Assembly (NCBI RefSeq): GCF_002902405.1
Contig: NZ_PPQS01000044.1
Span: forward strand, 34,632-98,631
Direction: 5' to 3'
DNA: 64,000 nt
Source: Staphylococcus schweitzeri
GTDB taxonomy: Bacteria > Bacillota > Bacilli > Staphylococcales > Staphylococcaceae
Shown: positions 46,636 to 58,807 of the stretch, piece after piece
Layout: each line of letters opens with the position of its first letter
How positions within the stretch are numbered: the stretch's first letter is position 1
Made by a program: the position numbers and the translations under genes
The notes under the pieces: model-generated
Database searches by the model: none
Seen by the model: the letters and a program-made list of their open reading frames with translations, nothing else
What the model was told of the DNA's origin: nothing

Positions 46636-47679
46636 TTGAGTCAATTTATGGATTACGCGATTCAACTTGCGAACATGGTACAAGGGCAAACAGGTGTTAA
46701 TCCTCCTGTTGGTGCAGTTGTAGTTAAAGAAGGTAGAATTGTAGGTATCGGTGCACACTTGAAAAAAGGTGACAAACATGCAGAAGTTCAAGCTTTAGAC
46801 ATGGCAAAGCAAGATGCTATTGGTGCAAGTATTTATATCACATTAGAACCATGCAGTCATTTTGGTTCTACTCCACCATGTATTAATAAAATCATTGAGT
46901 GCAAAATTTCCAAAGTAATTTATGCTACAAAAGATGATTCGTTAGATACACATGGTGACGATACATTACGTGCTAACGGTATAGAAGTAGAATGTGTTAA
47001 TGATGAACGTGCGACACGTTTGTATAGAGATTTTTTCAAAGCAAAAGCAAAGCAAGTACCACAAGTAACTATAAAAGTTTCAGCAAGTTTAGATGGTAAA
47101 CAAGCTAATGACTATGGACAAAGTCAATGGATTACAAATAAAGAGGTCAAACAAGATGTCTATAAATTAAGACATAGCCATGACGCAGTGTTAACAGGTC
47201 GTGGCACAATCGAATTAGATAATCCACAGTATACGACACGTATTCAAGATGGAAAAAATCCAATAAAAATTATTTTGTCAAAGTCCGGAAATATTAATTT
47301 TAACAAACAAATTTATCAAGATGAATCAACGCCAATTTGGATATATACTGAAAATCCAAATTTAACAACGAATAAAACACATATTGAAATTATTTACTTG
47401 AAGTCATGTGGTTTAACAACAATACTTCATAATTTATATAAAAAAGGTGTTGGTACCTTGCTAGTCGAGGCAGGTCCAACGATTACTTCAAAATTTCTCC
47501 AATCTAATTTTATAGATGAACTTATTCTCTATATTGCCCCGAAATTAATTGGTGGATCTGGAAATTATCAATTTTATCAAACGGATAAAGTGATGGAAAT
47601 TCCAGACACAAATCAATTTGAAATTGTTCATTCCGAGTTATTAAATCAAAATGTCAAATTAACTTTACGAAAGAAGTGA
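46636..47679 (+). CDS. ribD: Riboflavin deaminase/reductase
   Basis: Bifunctional enzyme for the second and third step of riboflavin synthesis. 347 residues from TTG 46636, which follows AGAGGTG; the upstream ATG lies in the terminator. The deaminase zinc site is KHAEVQAL with EPCSHFGSTPPC (residues ~1-145). The reductase domain has KVSASLDGKQAND, LTGRGTIELDNPQ and LLVEAGPTI. First gene of the ribD-E-BA-H operon. Confidence 0.95.
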   Translation: MSQFMDYAIQLANMVQGQTGVNPPVGAVVVKEGRIVGIGAHLKKGDKHAEVQALDMAKQDAIGASIYITLEPCSHFGSTPPCINKIIECKISKVIYATKDDSLDTHGDDTLRANGIEVECVNDERATRLYRDFFKAKAKQVPQVTIKVSASLDGKQANDYGQSQWITNKEVKQDVYKLRHSHDAVLTGRGTIELDNPQYTTRIQDGKNPIKIILSKSGNINFNKQIYQDESTPIWIYTENPNLTTNKTHIEIIYLKSCGLTTILHNLYKKGVGTLLVEAGPTITSKFLQSNFIDELILYIAPKLIGGSGNYQFYQTDKVMEIPDTNQFEIVHSELLNQNVKLTLRKK

Positions 47680-47685
47680 TGATGC

Positions 47686-48318
47686 ATGTTTACTGGCATC
47701 GTTGAAGAAATAGGTGTCGTTAAAAGTGTACAAATTCGTCAATCTGTTAGAACGATTGAAATTGAAGCACATAAAATTATTGAAGATATGCATATTGGTG
47801 ATTCGATTAGTGTGAATGGTGCATGTTTAACGGTTATTGATTTTAATCCAACATCTTTTACTGTACAAGTTATTAAAGGTACTGAAAATAAAACCTATTT
47901 ATCAGATGTGAAACGACAGTCTGAAGTGAATCTAGAACGTGCAATGAGTGGTAACGGTAGGTTTGGTGGTCACTTTGTATTAGGTCATGTCGATGAACTT
48001 GGAACAATTTCTAAAATAAACGAAACCACAAATGCCAAAATTATTTCTATCCAATGTCCTAACAATATTATTGAACAATTGGTTAAACAAGGTTCAATAA
48101 CCGTAGATGGTGTGAGTTTAACAATTTTTGATAAGCACCAACATGCATTTGATATTCACCTTATTCCCGAAACAAGACGTTCTACCATTTTAGCGTCAAA
48201 GAAAATAGGTGATCATGTACATTTGGAAACAGATGTATTGTTTAAATATGTTGAAAATATTTTAAATAAAAATAACGATCATTTATCTGCGGATAAATTA
48301 AGAGCATTTGGATTTTAG
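47686..48318 (+). CDS. ribE: Riboflavin synthase alpha subunit
   Basis: Dismutates two molecules of 6,7-dimethyl-8-ribityllumazine to riboflavin. 210 residues, two lumazine-binding repeats, each with its signature (MFTGIVEEIG...SISVNGACLTV; FGGHFVLGHVDELG...SITVDGVSLTIF). Six bases after ribD. Named ribE or ribC in different sources. Confidence 0.95.
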   Translation: MFTGIVEEIGVVKSVQIRQSVRTIEIEAHKIIEDMHIGDSISVNGACLTVIDFNPTSFTVQVIKGTENKTYLSDVKRQSEVNLERAMSGNGRFGGHFVLGHVDELGTISKINETTNAKIISIQCPNNIIEQLVKQGSITVDGVSLTIFDKHQHAFDIHLIPETRRSTILASKKIGDHVHLETDVLFKYVENILNKNNDHLSADKLRAFGF

Positions 48319-48328
48319 GAGGGGTATT

Positions 48329-49510
48329 ATGCAATTCGATAATATAGAGAGTGCTTTAGTAGCTTTGAAAAATGGTGAAACAATTATCGTGGTTGATGAT
48401 GCAAATCGTGAAAATGAAGGCGACTTAGTTGCAGTCACTGAATGGATGGACGATCACACTATTAATTTTATGGCGAAAGAAGGAAGAGGCCTCATATGTG
48501 CACCTATGTCTAAAGATATTGCAGAACGATTAGAATTAGTACAAATGGTGGAAGATAATTCGGATGTCTATGGAACTCAATTTACTGTGAGTGTCGACCA
48601 TATTGATACTACAACTGGTATTAGTGCATTTGAACGTACATTAACTGCTAAAAAACTAATAGATCCAAGTAGTATTGCCAATGATTTTAATCGTCCTGGT
48701 CATTTGTTTCCCCTAGTAGCTAAAGATAAAGGTGTATTAGAAAGAAATGGGCATACTGAAGCGGCTGTCGACTTAGCAAGGCTTACTGGTGCCAAACCAG
48801 CTGGAGTTATTTGTGAAATAATGAATGATGACGGCACAATGGCCAAAGGTCAGGATTTACAACAATTTAAAGAAAAACATCAACTGAAAATGATAACAAT
48901 TGAGGACCTAGTTGAATATCGTAAAAAATTAGAACCAGAAATTGAATTTAAAGCAAAAGTGAAAATGCCTACAGACTTTGGAACTTTTGATATGTATGGC
49001 TTTAAAGCTACCTTTACAGATGAGGAAATCGTGGTACTTTCTAAAGGTCCAATTCGACAACATGAAAATGTTCGATTGCATTCAGCTTGTCTTACTGGTG
49101 ATATTTTCCATAGTCAACGATGTGATTGTGGTGCGCAACTTGAAGCATCTATGAAATATATTAATGACAATGGTGGTATGATTATTTATTTACCGCAAGA
49201 AGGTCGAGGTATAGGTTTATTAAATAAATTACGTGCATATGAATTAATAGAACAAGGATATGATACTGTAACTGCGAATTTAGCTTTAGGTTTTGATGAA
49301 GATTTACGAGATTATCATATTGCAGCACAAATTTTAAAATATTTTAAAATTAAACAAATCAGTTTATTAAGTAATAACCCAAGTAAATTTGAAGGTTTAA
49401 AGCAATATGGTATTAATATCGCAGAAAGAATCGAAGTCATTGTGCCTGAAACGGTACATAACCATGATTATATGGAAACAAAAAAAATAAAAATGGGTCA
49501 TTTGATATAG
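48329..49510 (+). CDS. ribBA: Bifunctional DHBP synthase / GTP cyclohydrolase II
   Basis: 393 residues. The N-terminal half (to ~200) makes 3,4-dihydroxybutanone phosphate (DDANRENEGDLV, TTTGISAFER, GHTEAAVDLARL). The C-terminal half opens GTP, with zinc cysteines in CLTGDIFHSQRCDCG and the active site QEGRGIGL. I chose ATG 48329 with TAGGAGGGG before it; an upstream in-frame start lies in ribE. Confidence 0.95.
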   Translation: MQFDNIESALVALKNGETIIVVDDANRENEGDLVAVTEWMDDHTINFMAKEGRGLICAPMSKDIAERLELVQMVEDNSDVYGTQFTVSVDHIDTTTGISAFERTLTAKKLIDPSSIANDFNRPGHLFPLVAKDKGVLERNGHTEAAVDLARLTGAKPAGVICEIMNDDGTMAKGQDLQQFKEKHQLKMITIEDLVEYRKKLEPEIEFKAKVKMPTDFGTFDMYGFKATFTDEEIVVLSKGPIRQHENVRLHSACLTGDIFHSQRCDCGAQLEASMKYINDNGGMIIYLPQEGRGIGLLNKLRAYELIEQGYDTVTANLALGFDEDLRDYHIAAQILKYFKIKQISLLSNNPSKFEGLKQYGINIAERIEVIVPETVHNHDYMETKKIKMGHLI

Positions 49511-49522
49511 GAGGATAATAAC

Positions 49523-49984
49523 ATGAATTTTGAAGGAAAATTAATAGGTAAAGATTTGAAAATAGCAGTTGTAGTAAGTAGATTTAATGATTTTATTACT
49601 GGTAGATTATTGGAAGGTGCAAAAGATACACTTATCCGTCACGATGTTCAGGAAAATAATATAGATGTAGCATATGTACCTGGTGCGTTTGAAATTCCAT
49701 TAGTAGCTAAAAAGCTAGCAACTTCAGGGAATTATGATGCTGTAATTACTTTAGGATGTGTGATACGTGGTGCGACATCACATTATGATTATGTATGTAA
49801 TGAAGTTGCGAAAGGTGTATCTAAAGTTAATGATCAAACAAATGTACCAGTAATTTTTGGTATATTAACGACAGAAAGTATTGAGCAAGCAGTTGAAAGA
49901 GCTGGTACTAAAGCAGGTAATAAAGGTGCAGAAGCAGCTGTAAGTGCAATTGAAATGGCAAATTTATTAAAAACAATTAATTAG
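49523..49984 (+). CDS. ribH: 6,7-Dimethyl-8-ribityllumazine synthase
   Basis: 153 residues, last gene of the rib operon. Signatures: [48 protein letters not shown] with the active His, and [24 protein letters not shown] (given in part). It forms icosahedral 60-mers in relatives. AGGAGG precedes the ATG. Confidence 0.96.
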   Translation: MNFEGKLIGKDLKIAVVVSRFNDFITGRLLEGAKDTLIRHDVQENNIDVAYVPGAFEIPLVAKKLATSGNYDAVITLGCVIRGATSHYDYVCNEVAKGVSKVNDQTNVPVIFGILTTESIEQAVERAGTKAGNKGAEAAVSAIEMANLLKTIN

Positions 49985-50046
49985 AAATTTGTATCATATG
50001 ATTTAAGGTCTAATTGATTGAAATACTAGATAAAACGACGATAACG

Positions 50047-50094
50047 TGTTTAGGACAGTTTATCTATTTATACAATAGTTAACTGTCCTAAACA
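50047..50094. terminator. Bidirectional terminator between ribH and proline dehydrogenase
   Basis: TGTTTAGGACAGTT and AACTGTCCTAAACA are perfect 14-bp arms around a 20-base loop. Confidence 0.75.
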
Positions 50095-50105
50095 TTTGTT
50101 TATAT

Positions 50106-51107
50106 TTATTTACGACATAATTTTTTGACTAAGGATGCACCCAACATAATAGAAGCACCAATACTTGCTATAATTCCAACTCTCTTTATTGTAGCTGGCT
50201 TTACAAATTCTTTAACGGCTAACGATAAGTTTTGTGGGCGTTCTGCTAATCTTCTCATGAAATATGCAAACCAATCATCTCCATAAGGTACATAAATCGT
50301 AAAGTTATATCCTTCATTCGCAATTTGTTCTGCTAATTCTGATCTAAAACCATAAAGCATTTGGAATTCCATACGATCTTTTTCGATATTATGCTTTTTC
50401 ATAAATTGTTTCACATGATTAATAATTTGATGGTCATGTGTCGCAATAGATGTAAAATTGCGAGCATTTAACAAACGTTGTTCAATAATTTTAATATAGT
50501 TTGCATCTACATCTTCTTTAGATTGAAACGCGATTGCCTCATTTTCTTTATAAGCCCCTTTAACTAAACGCAAGCGTAAATCTTGGTATTTATCAACAAG
50601 TTCTGGACTATCAAATAGATAAGCTTGGATAACTGTGCCAACATTTCTAAATTCACCTTTTAATCGGTCAAGAACTTGAATTATTTGTTGTAAACTAGCA
50701 TATTTTTCAGTGTCAATATTAATATGCATGTTATTGTAACTATTTGCTTTAAGTAAAATTTCTCTTAAATTTTGATATGCTAATTCTAAATCAAATTCAG
50801 CACCTAATTGACTTAACTTGACAGACACATGGGCATTTACACCGTGTTGGTGAAGCGCGTCCATAATCGTTAAAATTTGTTCTTTAGCATGATTGCTTTC
50901 TTCTTCTGTTCCAACAAATTCCCCTAAATTGTCAACAGTAACAGCAATGTTTTTATCATTTAAGTGTTCAATTGTATTGATTAATTGTGGAATTGTATTT
51001 CCGGCAACGACTTTATTTGCACCCATACGAGGTCCAACTTTTTTAGCTGCGTTGTTTAAAAAACTATTATTAGATAATCCGATAAAAAAATTCTTTAATA
51101 GTGCCAT
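50106..51107 (-). CDS. putA: Proline dehydrogenase
   Basis: FAD enzyme that oxidises proline to pyrroline-5-carboxylate at the membrane and feeds electrons to quinones. 333 residues. The TIM barrel blocks SVKLSQLGAEFDLE, RLVKGAYKE, ATHDHQIINHV, FQMLYGFRSELAEQI and VPYGDDWFAYFMRRLAERPQ are present. A C-terminal hydrophobic stretch (IIASIGASIMLGASLV) may touch the membrane. GGAGGAG precedes the ATG. A cre site at 51164-51178 indicates glucose repression. Confidence 0.93.
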   Translation of the reverse strand: MALLKNFFIGLSNNSFLNNAAKKVGPRMGANKVVAGNTIPQLINTIEHLNDKNIAVTVDNLGEFVGTEEESNHAKEQILTIMDALHQHGVNAHVSVKLSQLGAEFDLELAYQNLREILLKANSYNNMHINIDTEKYASLQQIIQVLDRLKGEFRNVGTVIQAYLFDSPELVDKYQDLRLRLVKGAYKENEAIAFQSKEDVDANYIKIIEQRLLNARNFTSIATHDHQIINHVKQFMKKHNIEKDRMEFQMLYGFRSELAEQIANEGYNFTIYVPYGDDWFAYFMRRLAERPQNLSLAVKEFVKPATIKRVGIIASIGASIMLGASLVKKLCRK

Positions 51108-51163
51108 TGCTACTCCTCCAAACCCTTGTGTTTACAATAAGTTTAGCATGAAAAAAATATTTG

Positions 51164-51178
51164 AGAAAGCGTTTTCAT
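51164..51178 (-). promoter_or_regulatory. cre operator (CcpA site) upstream of proline dehydrogenase
   Basis: Read on -, ATGAAAACGCTTTCT matches WTGNAANCGNWNNCW at all positions. It lies 57 bases before the start. CcpA control of proline use is known in S. aureus. Confidence 0.75.
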
Positions 51179-51339
51179 CAAAAACAATTAAAAATAATTA
51201 TGTATAATTACACCATTGTTTGTGTTGATTTCATTTATATTAAATAATATGGACAACAATAATACTATAAATAGAAATCTACATGCAGAATTTGCTATAA
51301 TAATGTTATTGAAGATTATCAAAAAGGGGCAGTATAAGA

Positions 51340-52167
51340 ATGTGGAAGTGGGAAGCTGAAAATGATGCAAAAGGCGTCGTTGTTATTGCTCATAATATAT
51401 TAGAACATACAGGAAGATATGCATATGTTATTACGATGTTAAGACGAAATGGTTATCATGTGATAATGGGAGATTTGCCAGGTCAAGGACAAACATCTAG
51501 AGCGAATAAAGGTCAAATTGAAAATTTTCAAACATATCATGAAAGTTTGCTAGATTGGTTGAAAATCGCTAATGAATATAAAATTCCAACTTATGTTTTA
51601 GGCGTAGGACTTGGTTGTTTAATATTATTAAATTTACTTGAAAAAGTTGAATTACCTATTGAGGGCATGCTGTTGATATCACCTATGTTAGAACTTCAAA
51701 AAAATGGTAAAAATCGTAAAGATAAACTCATTTCAAATATAGGTAAAATTTCAAAAGATACACGTTTTAATGTTGGTGTAGAAGCAAAAGATTTAACACG
51801 TAATTTAGAAATTGTAGAAGAAACAGAAAATGATGGATTAATGCTAAAAAAAGCGACATATCATTGGTACAATACGATAAATGAAACAATGAAAAATACG
51901 ATGTCTCATATTCATGACATTCAACCATTGCCAACATTGCTTATGTATGGAACTAAAGATTTAATAGTTGATACAAGAGCAATTGATGAGTTTAAAGTTA
52001 AATATCAAACACCGGAATTATATTTCAAAGCTTGGCAAGGTTTTTATCATGAAGTACATAATGAGCCAGAACGTGATGAAGTAATGCGTTATATTTTGAC
52101 GTTTTTAAATAATAGTGTCAATACTATGGGATTCATTGTTGAAGAAGAAGAAATCGAAGAAATTTAA
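51340..52167 (+). CDS. Alpha/beta hydrolase-like protein (lysophospholipase family) without the nucleophile serine
   Basis: 275 residues of the monoglyceride-lipase/lysophospholipase group: AHNILEHTGRYAYVITML (oxyanion region, usual HG replaced by HN), GDLPGQGQTSR, and the elbow VLGVGLGCLILLNLL. The usual G-x-S-x-G would have Ser where GVGLG has Gly, so the nucleophile is missing. The Asp (YGTKDLIVDTRA) and His (FYHEVHNEPERDEV) are present. The end is very acidic (VEEEEIEEI). It may be non-catalytic or use another residue. Start ATG with GGGGCA before it. Confidence 0.8.
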   Translation: MWKWEAENDAKGVVVIAHNILEHTGRYAYVITMLRRNGYHVIMGDLPGQGQTSRANKGQIENFQTYHESLLDWLKIANEYKIPTYVLGVGLGCLILLNLLEKVELPIEGMLLISPMLELQKNGKNRKDKLISNIGKISKDTRFNVGVEAKDLTRNLEIVEETENDGLMLKKATYHWYNTINETMKNTMSHIHDIQPLPTLLMYGTKDLIVDTRAIDEFKVKYQTPELYFKAWQGFYHEVHNEPERDEVMRYILTFLNNSVNTMGFIVEEEEIEEI

Positions 52168-52181
52168 TAATTAGATTTAGT

Positions 52182-52213
52182 AAAGATGAGTCAAAATGAG
52201 CTCATCTTTTTTT
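52182..52213 (+). terminator. Terminator
   Basis: AAAGATGAG and CTCATCTTT around a 10-base loop, followed by TTTTTTAT. Ends the hydrolase-like gene. Confidence 0.85.
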
Positions 52214-52689
52214 ATAATTTTTGAACAAACTATGACATGATTAATAGACACAGAACTTTTAATTATTAAAGAAGTTAACGTTATTTATTATGTTAAAACT
52301 TTTGATTTATCAAAATCAAATCGTGATAAATAAAGGATTTGGTATTATCCAGTTGAACCTAATTGGTTAAAATACAAGGTAACTAATTAATTTAGTTTAA
52401 TCATTTTACATGAGAGTTATATGTAATAAAAATTTAATGTGTATCTTTTTTGAAGAAATATATGTAGAATTGTTGCAATTTAATGGTAATATTGATATAT
52501 TTTCTTTGTATATAAATTATAAAATTAATATGTAATAGAGTGATTAGTTTTATGTACTATTATCTTATTTCTAAATATTAACTCTATCGATTATTGGTTT
52601 TTATACTTATTTAATTTTATTCAACTTTGACAATTGAATAGTAAACAAGTTTATTTACACTTGTAGTATTAAGCATAGGTTAGCACACA

Positions 52690-52769
52690 TAAGTTTTGGG
52701 AATTATTGGGATGTAAGTTATAACTTGTGTGTTGCTAAATATGTGATTATTAATTGGGAGATGTTTAGC
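52690..52769 (+). promoter_or_regulatory. rot mRNA leader with G-rich sites for RNAIII
   Basis: The AT-rich 600-base region before rot has three GGGA sites near the start codon: TTTTGGGAA (about 52694), ATTGGGATG (about 52705) and AATTGGGAG at the ribosome site (52752-52760). In S. aureus, RNAIII loops with UUCCC-type sequences pair with the rot leader and block translation. The pattern here fits that. I see nothing else in 52214-52690. Confidence 0.55.
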
Positions 52770-53171
52770 ATGAAAAAAGTAAATAACGATACTGTATTTG
52801 GGATTTTGCAATTAGAAACATTGTTGGGTGACATTAACTCAATTTTTAGTGAAATTGAGATTGAATACAAAATGTCTAGAGAAGAAATTTTAATTTTACT
52901 AACGTTATGGCAAAAGGGATCTATGACACTTAAAGAAATGGATCGATTTGTTGAGGTAAAACCTTATAAACGTACAAGAACTTATAATAATTTAGTTGAA
53001 TTGGAATGGATTTACAAAGAAAGACCTGTTGATGATGAAAGAACAGTAATTATTCATTTCAATGAAAATTTAAATCAAGAGAAAGTTGCATTATTGAATT
53101 TTATCAGTGATGCAATTGCGAGTAGAGCAACTACAATGCAAAATAGTTTAGATGCCATTACTGCAGTATAA
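52770..53171 (+). CDS. rot: Rot, repressor of toxins (SarA family)
   Basis: 133 residues, winged helix of the SarA/MarR type: [29 protein letters not shown] is helix-turn-helix, and [31 protein letters not shown] is the recognition helix and wing. It represses many exotoxin genes and activates surface proteins; agr RNAIII inactivates its message. Several superantigen genes, such as those at the left of this window, are plausible targets. ATG 52770 follows TTGGGAG; an in-frame ATG 45 bases upstream lies in the leader. Confidence 0.96.
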   Translation: MKKVNNDTVFGILQLETLLGDINSIFSEIEIEYKMSREEILILLTLWQKGSMTLKEMDRFVEVKPYKRTRTYNNLVELEWIYKERPVDDERTVIIHFNENLNQEKVALLNFISDAIASRATTMQNSLDAITAV

Positions 53172-53184
53172 ATCTAAAATACAT

Positions 53185-53221
53185 AAAAAAGAGGTTTTCA
53201 AAATCGAAAACCTCTTTTTTA
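53185..53221. terminator. Bidirectional terminator after rot
   Basis: AAAAAAGAGGTTTTC and GAAAACCTCTTTTTT around a 6-base loop. Confidence 0.9.
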
Positions 53222-53277
53222 TGTTTCGTTACCTAATTGCTTACAATGTAAAAATTATTAGATAACTTAAAGTCTTG

Positions 53278-54791
<1,514 letters not shown>

Positions 54792-54898
54792 AAGTCATTT
54801 TCCTTTCTAAAAAAATAGTACTAAGTACAGATTTTAACATATTTTAATGTTATAGTGTTTATAATAGTTTGACAAAAAAGAGAGAGGAACTATGAAAT

Positions 54899-56080
54899 AT
54901 GAATATACCTAAATCGGTCTGGTGGCTAGTAATTGGCATGGCATTAAATATTACTGGTTCCAGTTTTTTGTGGCCTTTAAATACTATTTATATGAAACAA
55001 GAACTTGGAAAAAGTTTAACAGTTGCTGGTTTAGTCTTAATGATCAATTCATTTGGCATGGTTATTGGTAACTTATTAGGTGGTTCACTTTTCGATAAAT
55101 TAGGTGGATACAAAACGATATTAATAGGTACTTTAACATGTCTTTGTAGTACAACACTACTGAATTTCTTTCATGGGTGGCCGTGGTATGCTGTATGGCT
55201 AGTAATGCTTGGATTTGGTGGAGGAATGATTATTCCAGCTATTTATGCGATGGCAGGTGCAGTTTGGCCTAATGGCGGTAGACAAACATTTAATGCCATT
55301 TATTTAGCACAAAATATTGGTGTAGCTGTCGGTGCTGCAATGGGTGGATTCGTTGCAGAATTTAGCTTTAACTATATTTTTCTCGCTAATCTTATTATGT
55401 ATATTGTATTTGCGCTAGTAGCCATTACGCAATTTAATATCGAAATTAAAGCAAAAGTTAAATATCCAACTCATTTGGATATTACGGGTAAAAAGAATAA
55501 AGCAAGATTTATATCATTAGTATTGATTTGTGCTATGTTTGCAATATGTTGGGTAGCTTATATTCAATGGGAATCCACTATCGCATCTTTTACACAATCC
55601 ATCAATATATCTATGGCACAATATAGTGTTCTATGGACAATAAACGGAATAATGATTTTAGTTGCACAGCCACTAATCAAGCCAATACTATATTTATTAA
55701 AAGGTGATTTAAAGAAACAAATGTTTGTTGGTATTGTGATTTTTATGCTGTCATTTTTTGTTACTAGTTTTGCTGAAAACTTTACAATATTTGTTGTCGG
55801 TATGATCATTTTAACTTTTGGAGAAATGTTTGTATGGCCAGCTGTTCCAACTATTGCAAATCAATTAGCACCAGAAGGTAAACAAGGACAGTATCAAGGT
55901 TTTGTAAACTCAGCAGCTACAGTAGGAAAAGCCTTTGGGCCATTTCTTGGTGGTGTGTTAGTTGATGCATTCAATATGCGTATGATGTTTATAGGCATGA
56001 TGGTATTACTAGTCTTTGCTCTGATTTTGTTAATGATTTTTAAGGAAAGTAATGAGCAAACTAAAAAAATAGATGCATAA
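54899..56080 (+). CDS. MFS transporter
   Basis: 393 residues, 12 membrane helices. The A-motif between helices 2 and 3 is seen as GNLLGGSLFDKLGGYKTI. Drug or metabolite efflux type; substrate unknown. AGAGAGG is 11 bases before ATG 54899 and closer to another ATG (54892) that opens a 6-codon frame (MKYEYT, stop) overlapping the start, so initiation may be shared. -10 TATAAT at 54860-54865. Confidence 0.88.
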   Translation: MNIPKSVWWLVIGMALNITGSSFLWPLNTIYMKQELGKSLTVAGLVLMINSFGMVIGNLLGGSLFDKLGGYKTILIGTLTCLCSTTLLNFFHGWPWYAVWLVMLGFGGGMIIPAIYAMAGAVWPNGGRQTFNAIYLAQNIGVAVGAAMGGFVAEFSFNYIFLANLIMYIVFALVAITQFNIEIKAKVKYPTHLDITGKKNKARFISLVLICAMFAICWVAYIQWESTIASFTQSINISMAQYSVLWTINGIMILVAQPLIKPILYLLKGDLKKQMFVGIVIFMLSFFVTSFAENFTIFVVGMIILTFGEMFVWPAVPTIANQLAPEGKQGQYQGFVNSAATVGKAFGPFLGGVLVDAFNMRMMFIGMMVLLVFALILLMIFKESNEQTKKIDA

Positions 56081-56109
56081 TATATAAATAGAATTAAGGT
56101 TATAGACTT

Positions 56110-56352
56110 GAAATAAATGTCGTTATAACATAATATTAATTTGTATAATTTAATTTCATTTGGAGCTTTTCTACAGAAAGCTAGTGGTGCTGAGAGCTAG
56201 TGTTAAGGACTAAATGTAATTCGTAATAATTTTAAATTGAATGAATGACATCTCTTACTATTAAAATGAGTGCACAATTTTTGTGAAATAGGGTGGTAAC
56301 GCGGCAAATGTCGTCCCTATATAGACTAAATAGTTAGAGGTGTCTTTTTTTA
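56110..56352 (+). promoter_or_regulatory. T-box leader of leuS
   Basis: The T-box core AGGGTGGTAACGCGG (56289-56303) pairs with the uncharged tRNA end. It is followed by a terminator whose right arm is GAGGTGTC before TTTTTTT (56337-56350). The stem I region upstream contains the AGTGGTGCTGAGAGCTAG bulge region. The gene identity implies a leucine specifier codon; I did not fix its position. Confidence 0.9.
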
Positions 56353-56371
56353 TTGAATAGGAGGAAATGTG

Positions 56372-58786
56372 TTGAATTACAACCACAATCAAATTGAAAA
56401 GAAATGGCAAGACTATTGGGACGAAAATAAAACATTTAAAACAAATGATAACTTAGGTCAAAAGAAATTTTATGCTTTAGACATGTTTCCATATCCATCA
56501 GGTGCTGGTTTACATGTTGGACATCCTGAAGGATACACAGCCACGGATATTATTTCAAGATATAAAAGGATGCAAGGATATAATGTATTACATCCAATGG
56601 GGTGGGATGCATTCGGATTACCAGCAGAGCAATATGCATTAGATACTGGGAATGATCCTCGTGAGTTTACAAAGAAAAATATTCAAACATTTAAGCGTCA
56701 AATTAAAGAATTAGGATTTAGTTATGATTGGGATCGCGAAGTTAATACTACAGATCCAGAATATTATAAATGGACACAATGGATTTTTATTCAGCTATAC
56801 AACAAAGGTTTAGCTTACGTTGATGAGGTTGCAGTTAACTGGTGTCCTGCATTAGGAACTGTCTTATCTAACGAAGAAGTTATTGATGGTGTATCTGAAC
56901 GTGGGGGGCACCCAGTTTATCGTAAACCAATGAAACAATGGGTGCTTAAAATTACAGAGTATGCTGATCAATTATTAGCAGACTTAGACGATTTGGATTG
57001 GCCAGAATCATTAAAAGATATGCAACGTAACTGGATTGGCCGTTCTGAAGGCGCCAAAGTATCATTTGATGTGAAAGATATTGATGATAAAGTAGAAGTA
57101 TTTACGACTAGACCAGATACAATCTATGGTGCTTCTTTCTTAGTTTTAAGTCCTGAACATGCGTTAGTTGATTCAATTACAACTGATGAATATAAAGAAA
57201 AAGTAAAATCTTATCAAACAGAAGCTTCTAAAAAGTCAGATTTAGAACGCACAGATTTAGCAAAAGATAAATCAGGTGTGTTTACGGGTGCTTATGCTAT
57301 TAATCCATTATCTGGTGAAAAAGTGCAAATATGGATTGCTGATTATGTATTATCAACATATGGTACTGGAGCAATTATGGCAGTACCAGCGCATGATGAC
57401 AGAGATTATGAATTTGCTAAAAAGTTCGATTTACCGATTATTGAAGTCATTGAAGGTGGAAATGTTGAAAAAACAGCTTACACTGGTGAAGGTAAGCATA
57501 TTAATTCAGGTGAACTTGATGGATTAGAAAATGAAGCAGCAATTACAAAAGCTATTCAATTGCTAGAACAAAAAGGCGCTGGCGAAAAGAAAGTTAATTA
57601 TAAATTAAGAGACTGGTTATTTAGTCGTCAACGTTATTGGGGCGAACCAATTCCAATAATTCATTGGGAAGATGGTACTATGACGACTGTTCCTGAAGAT
57701 GAATTACCACTGTTACTGCCTGAAACTGATGAAATCAAACCATCAGGAACTGGAGAGTCTCCGTTAGCTAATATTGATTCATTTGTAAACGTAGTTGATG
57801 AAAAAACTGGTATGAAAGGACGTCGTGAAACAAATACGATGCCTCAATGGGCAGGTAGCTGTTGGTATTATTTACGTTATATCGATCCTAAAAATGAAAA
57901 CATGCTTGCAGATCCTGAAAAATTAAAACACTGGTTACCAGTAGATTTATATATCGGTGGTGTTGAACATGCAGTTCTTCACTTATTATACGCAAGATTT
58001 TGGCATAAGGTACTTTATGATTTAGGCATTGTACCTACTAAAGAACCATTCCAAAAACTATTTAACCAAGGTATGATTTTAGGTGAAGGTAACGAAAAAA
58101 TGAGTAAGTCTAAAGGAAATGTAATCAATCCTGATGATATCGTTCAATCTCATGGTGCAGATACATTACGCTTATATGAAATGTTTATGGGACCTTTAGA
58201 TGCTGCTATTGCTTGGAGTGAAAATGGATTAGATGGTTCACGTCGTTTCTTAGATCGTGTATGGCGTTTAATGGTTAATGAAGACGGATCACTAAGTTCT
58301 AAAATAGTAACTACAAACAACAAGTCATTAGACAAAGTTTATAACCAAACCGTTAAAAAGGTAACAGAAGACTTTGAAACATTAGGATTTAATACTGCTA
58401 TTAGTCAATTGATGGTATTTATTAACGAATGTTATAAAGTTGACGAAGTTTATAAACCATATATTGAAGGCTTTGTTAAAATGTTATCACCAATTGCACC
58501 ACATATTGGCGAGGAATTATGGTCGAAATTAGGACATGAAGAGTCAATTACGTATCAACCTTGGCCAACATTTGATGAGACACTACTTGTTGATGACGAA
58601 GTAGAAATCGTAGTTCAGGTTAATGGGAAATTAAGAGCTAAAATAAAAATTGCTAAAGATATTTCAAAAGAAGAGATGCAAGAAATTGCATTATCTAATG
58701 ATAATGTTAAAGCAAGTATTGAAGGTAAAGACATCATGAAAGTCATCGCTGTTCCTCAAAAATTAGTCAATATTGTAGCCAAATAA
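56372..58786 (+). CDS. leuS: Leucyl-tRNA synthetase
   Basis: 804 residues from TTG 56372 (GTG one codon earlier is also possible; AGGAGG is 7 bases before the TTG). HIGH-type motif HVGHPEGY after [10 protein letters not shown], the CP1 editing domain with [11 protein letters not shown] and [16 protein letters not shown], the leucine-specific [11 protein letters not shown] and KMSKS as EKMSKSKGN are all seen. The end [13 protein letters not shown] is the tRNA-binding C-terminal domain. Confidence 0.97.
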   Translation: MNYNHNQIEKKWQDYWDENKTFKTNDNLGQKKFYALDMFPYPSGAGLHVGHPEGYTATDIISRYKRMQGYNVLHPMGWDAFGLPAEQYALDTGNDPREFTKKNIQTFKRQIKELGFSYDWDREVNTTDPEYYKWTQWIFIQLYNKGLAYVDEVAVNWCPALGTVLSNEEVIDGVSERGGHPVYRKPMKQWVLKITEYADQLLADLDDLDWPESLKDMQRNWIGRSEGAKVSFDVKDIDDKVEVFTTRPDTIYGASFLVLSPEHALVDSITTDEYKEKVKSYQTEASKKSDLERTDLAKDKSGVFTGAYAINPLSGEKVQIWIADYVLSTYGTGAIMAVPAHDDRDYEFAKKFDLPIIEVIEGGNVEKTAYTGEGKHINSGELDGLENEAAITKAIQLLEQKGAGEKKVNYKLRDWLFSRQRYWGEPIPIIHWEDGTMTTVPEDELPLLLPETDEIKPSGTGESPLANIDSFVNVVDEKTGMKGRRETNTMPQWAGSCWYYLRYIDPKNENMLADPEKLKHWLPVDLYIGGVEHAVLHLLYARFWHKVLYDLGIVPTKEPFQKLFNQGMILGEGNEKMSKSKGNVINPDDIVQSHGADTLRLYEMFMGPLDAAIAWSENGLDGSRRFLDRVWRLMVNEDGSLSSKIVTTNNKSLDKVYNQTVKKVTEDFETLGFNTAISQLMVFINECYKVDEVYKPYIEGFVKMLSPIAPHIGEELWSKLGHEESITYQPWPTFDETLLVDDEVEIVVQVNGKLRAKIKIAKDISKEEMQEIALSNDNVKASIEGKDIMKVIAVPQKLVNIVAK

Positions 58787-58807
58787 TGTTTTAAGGAGGA
58801 ATTAATA

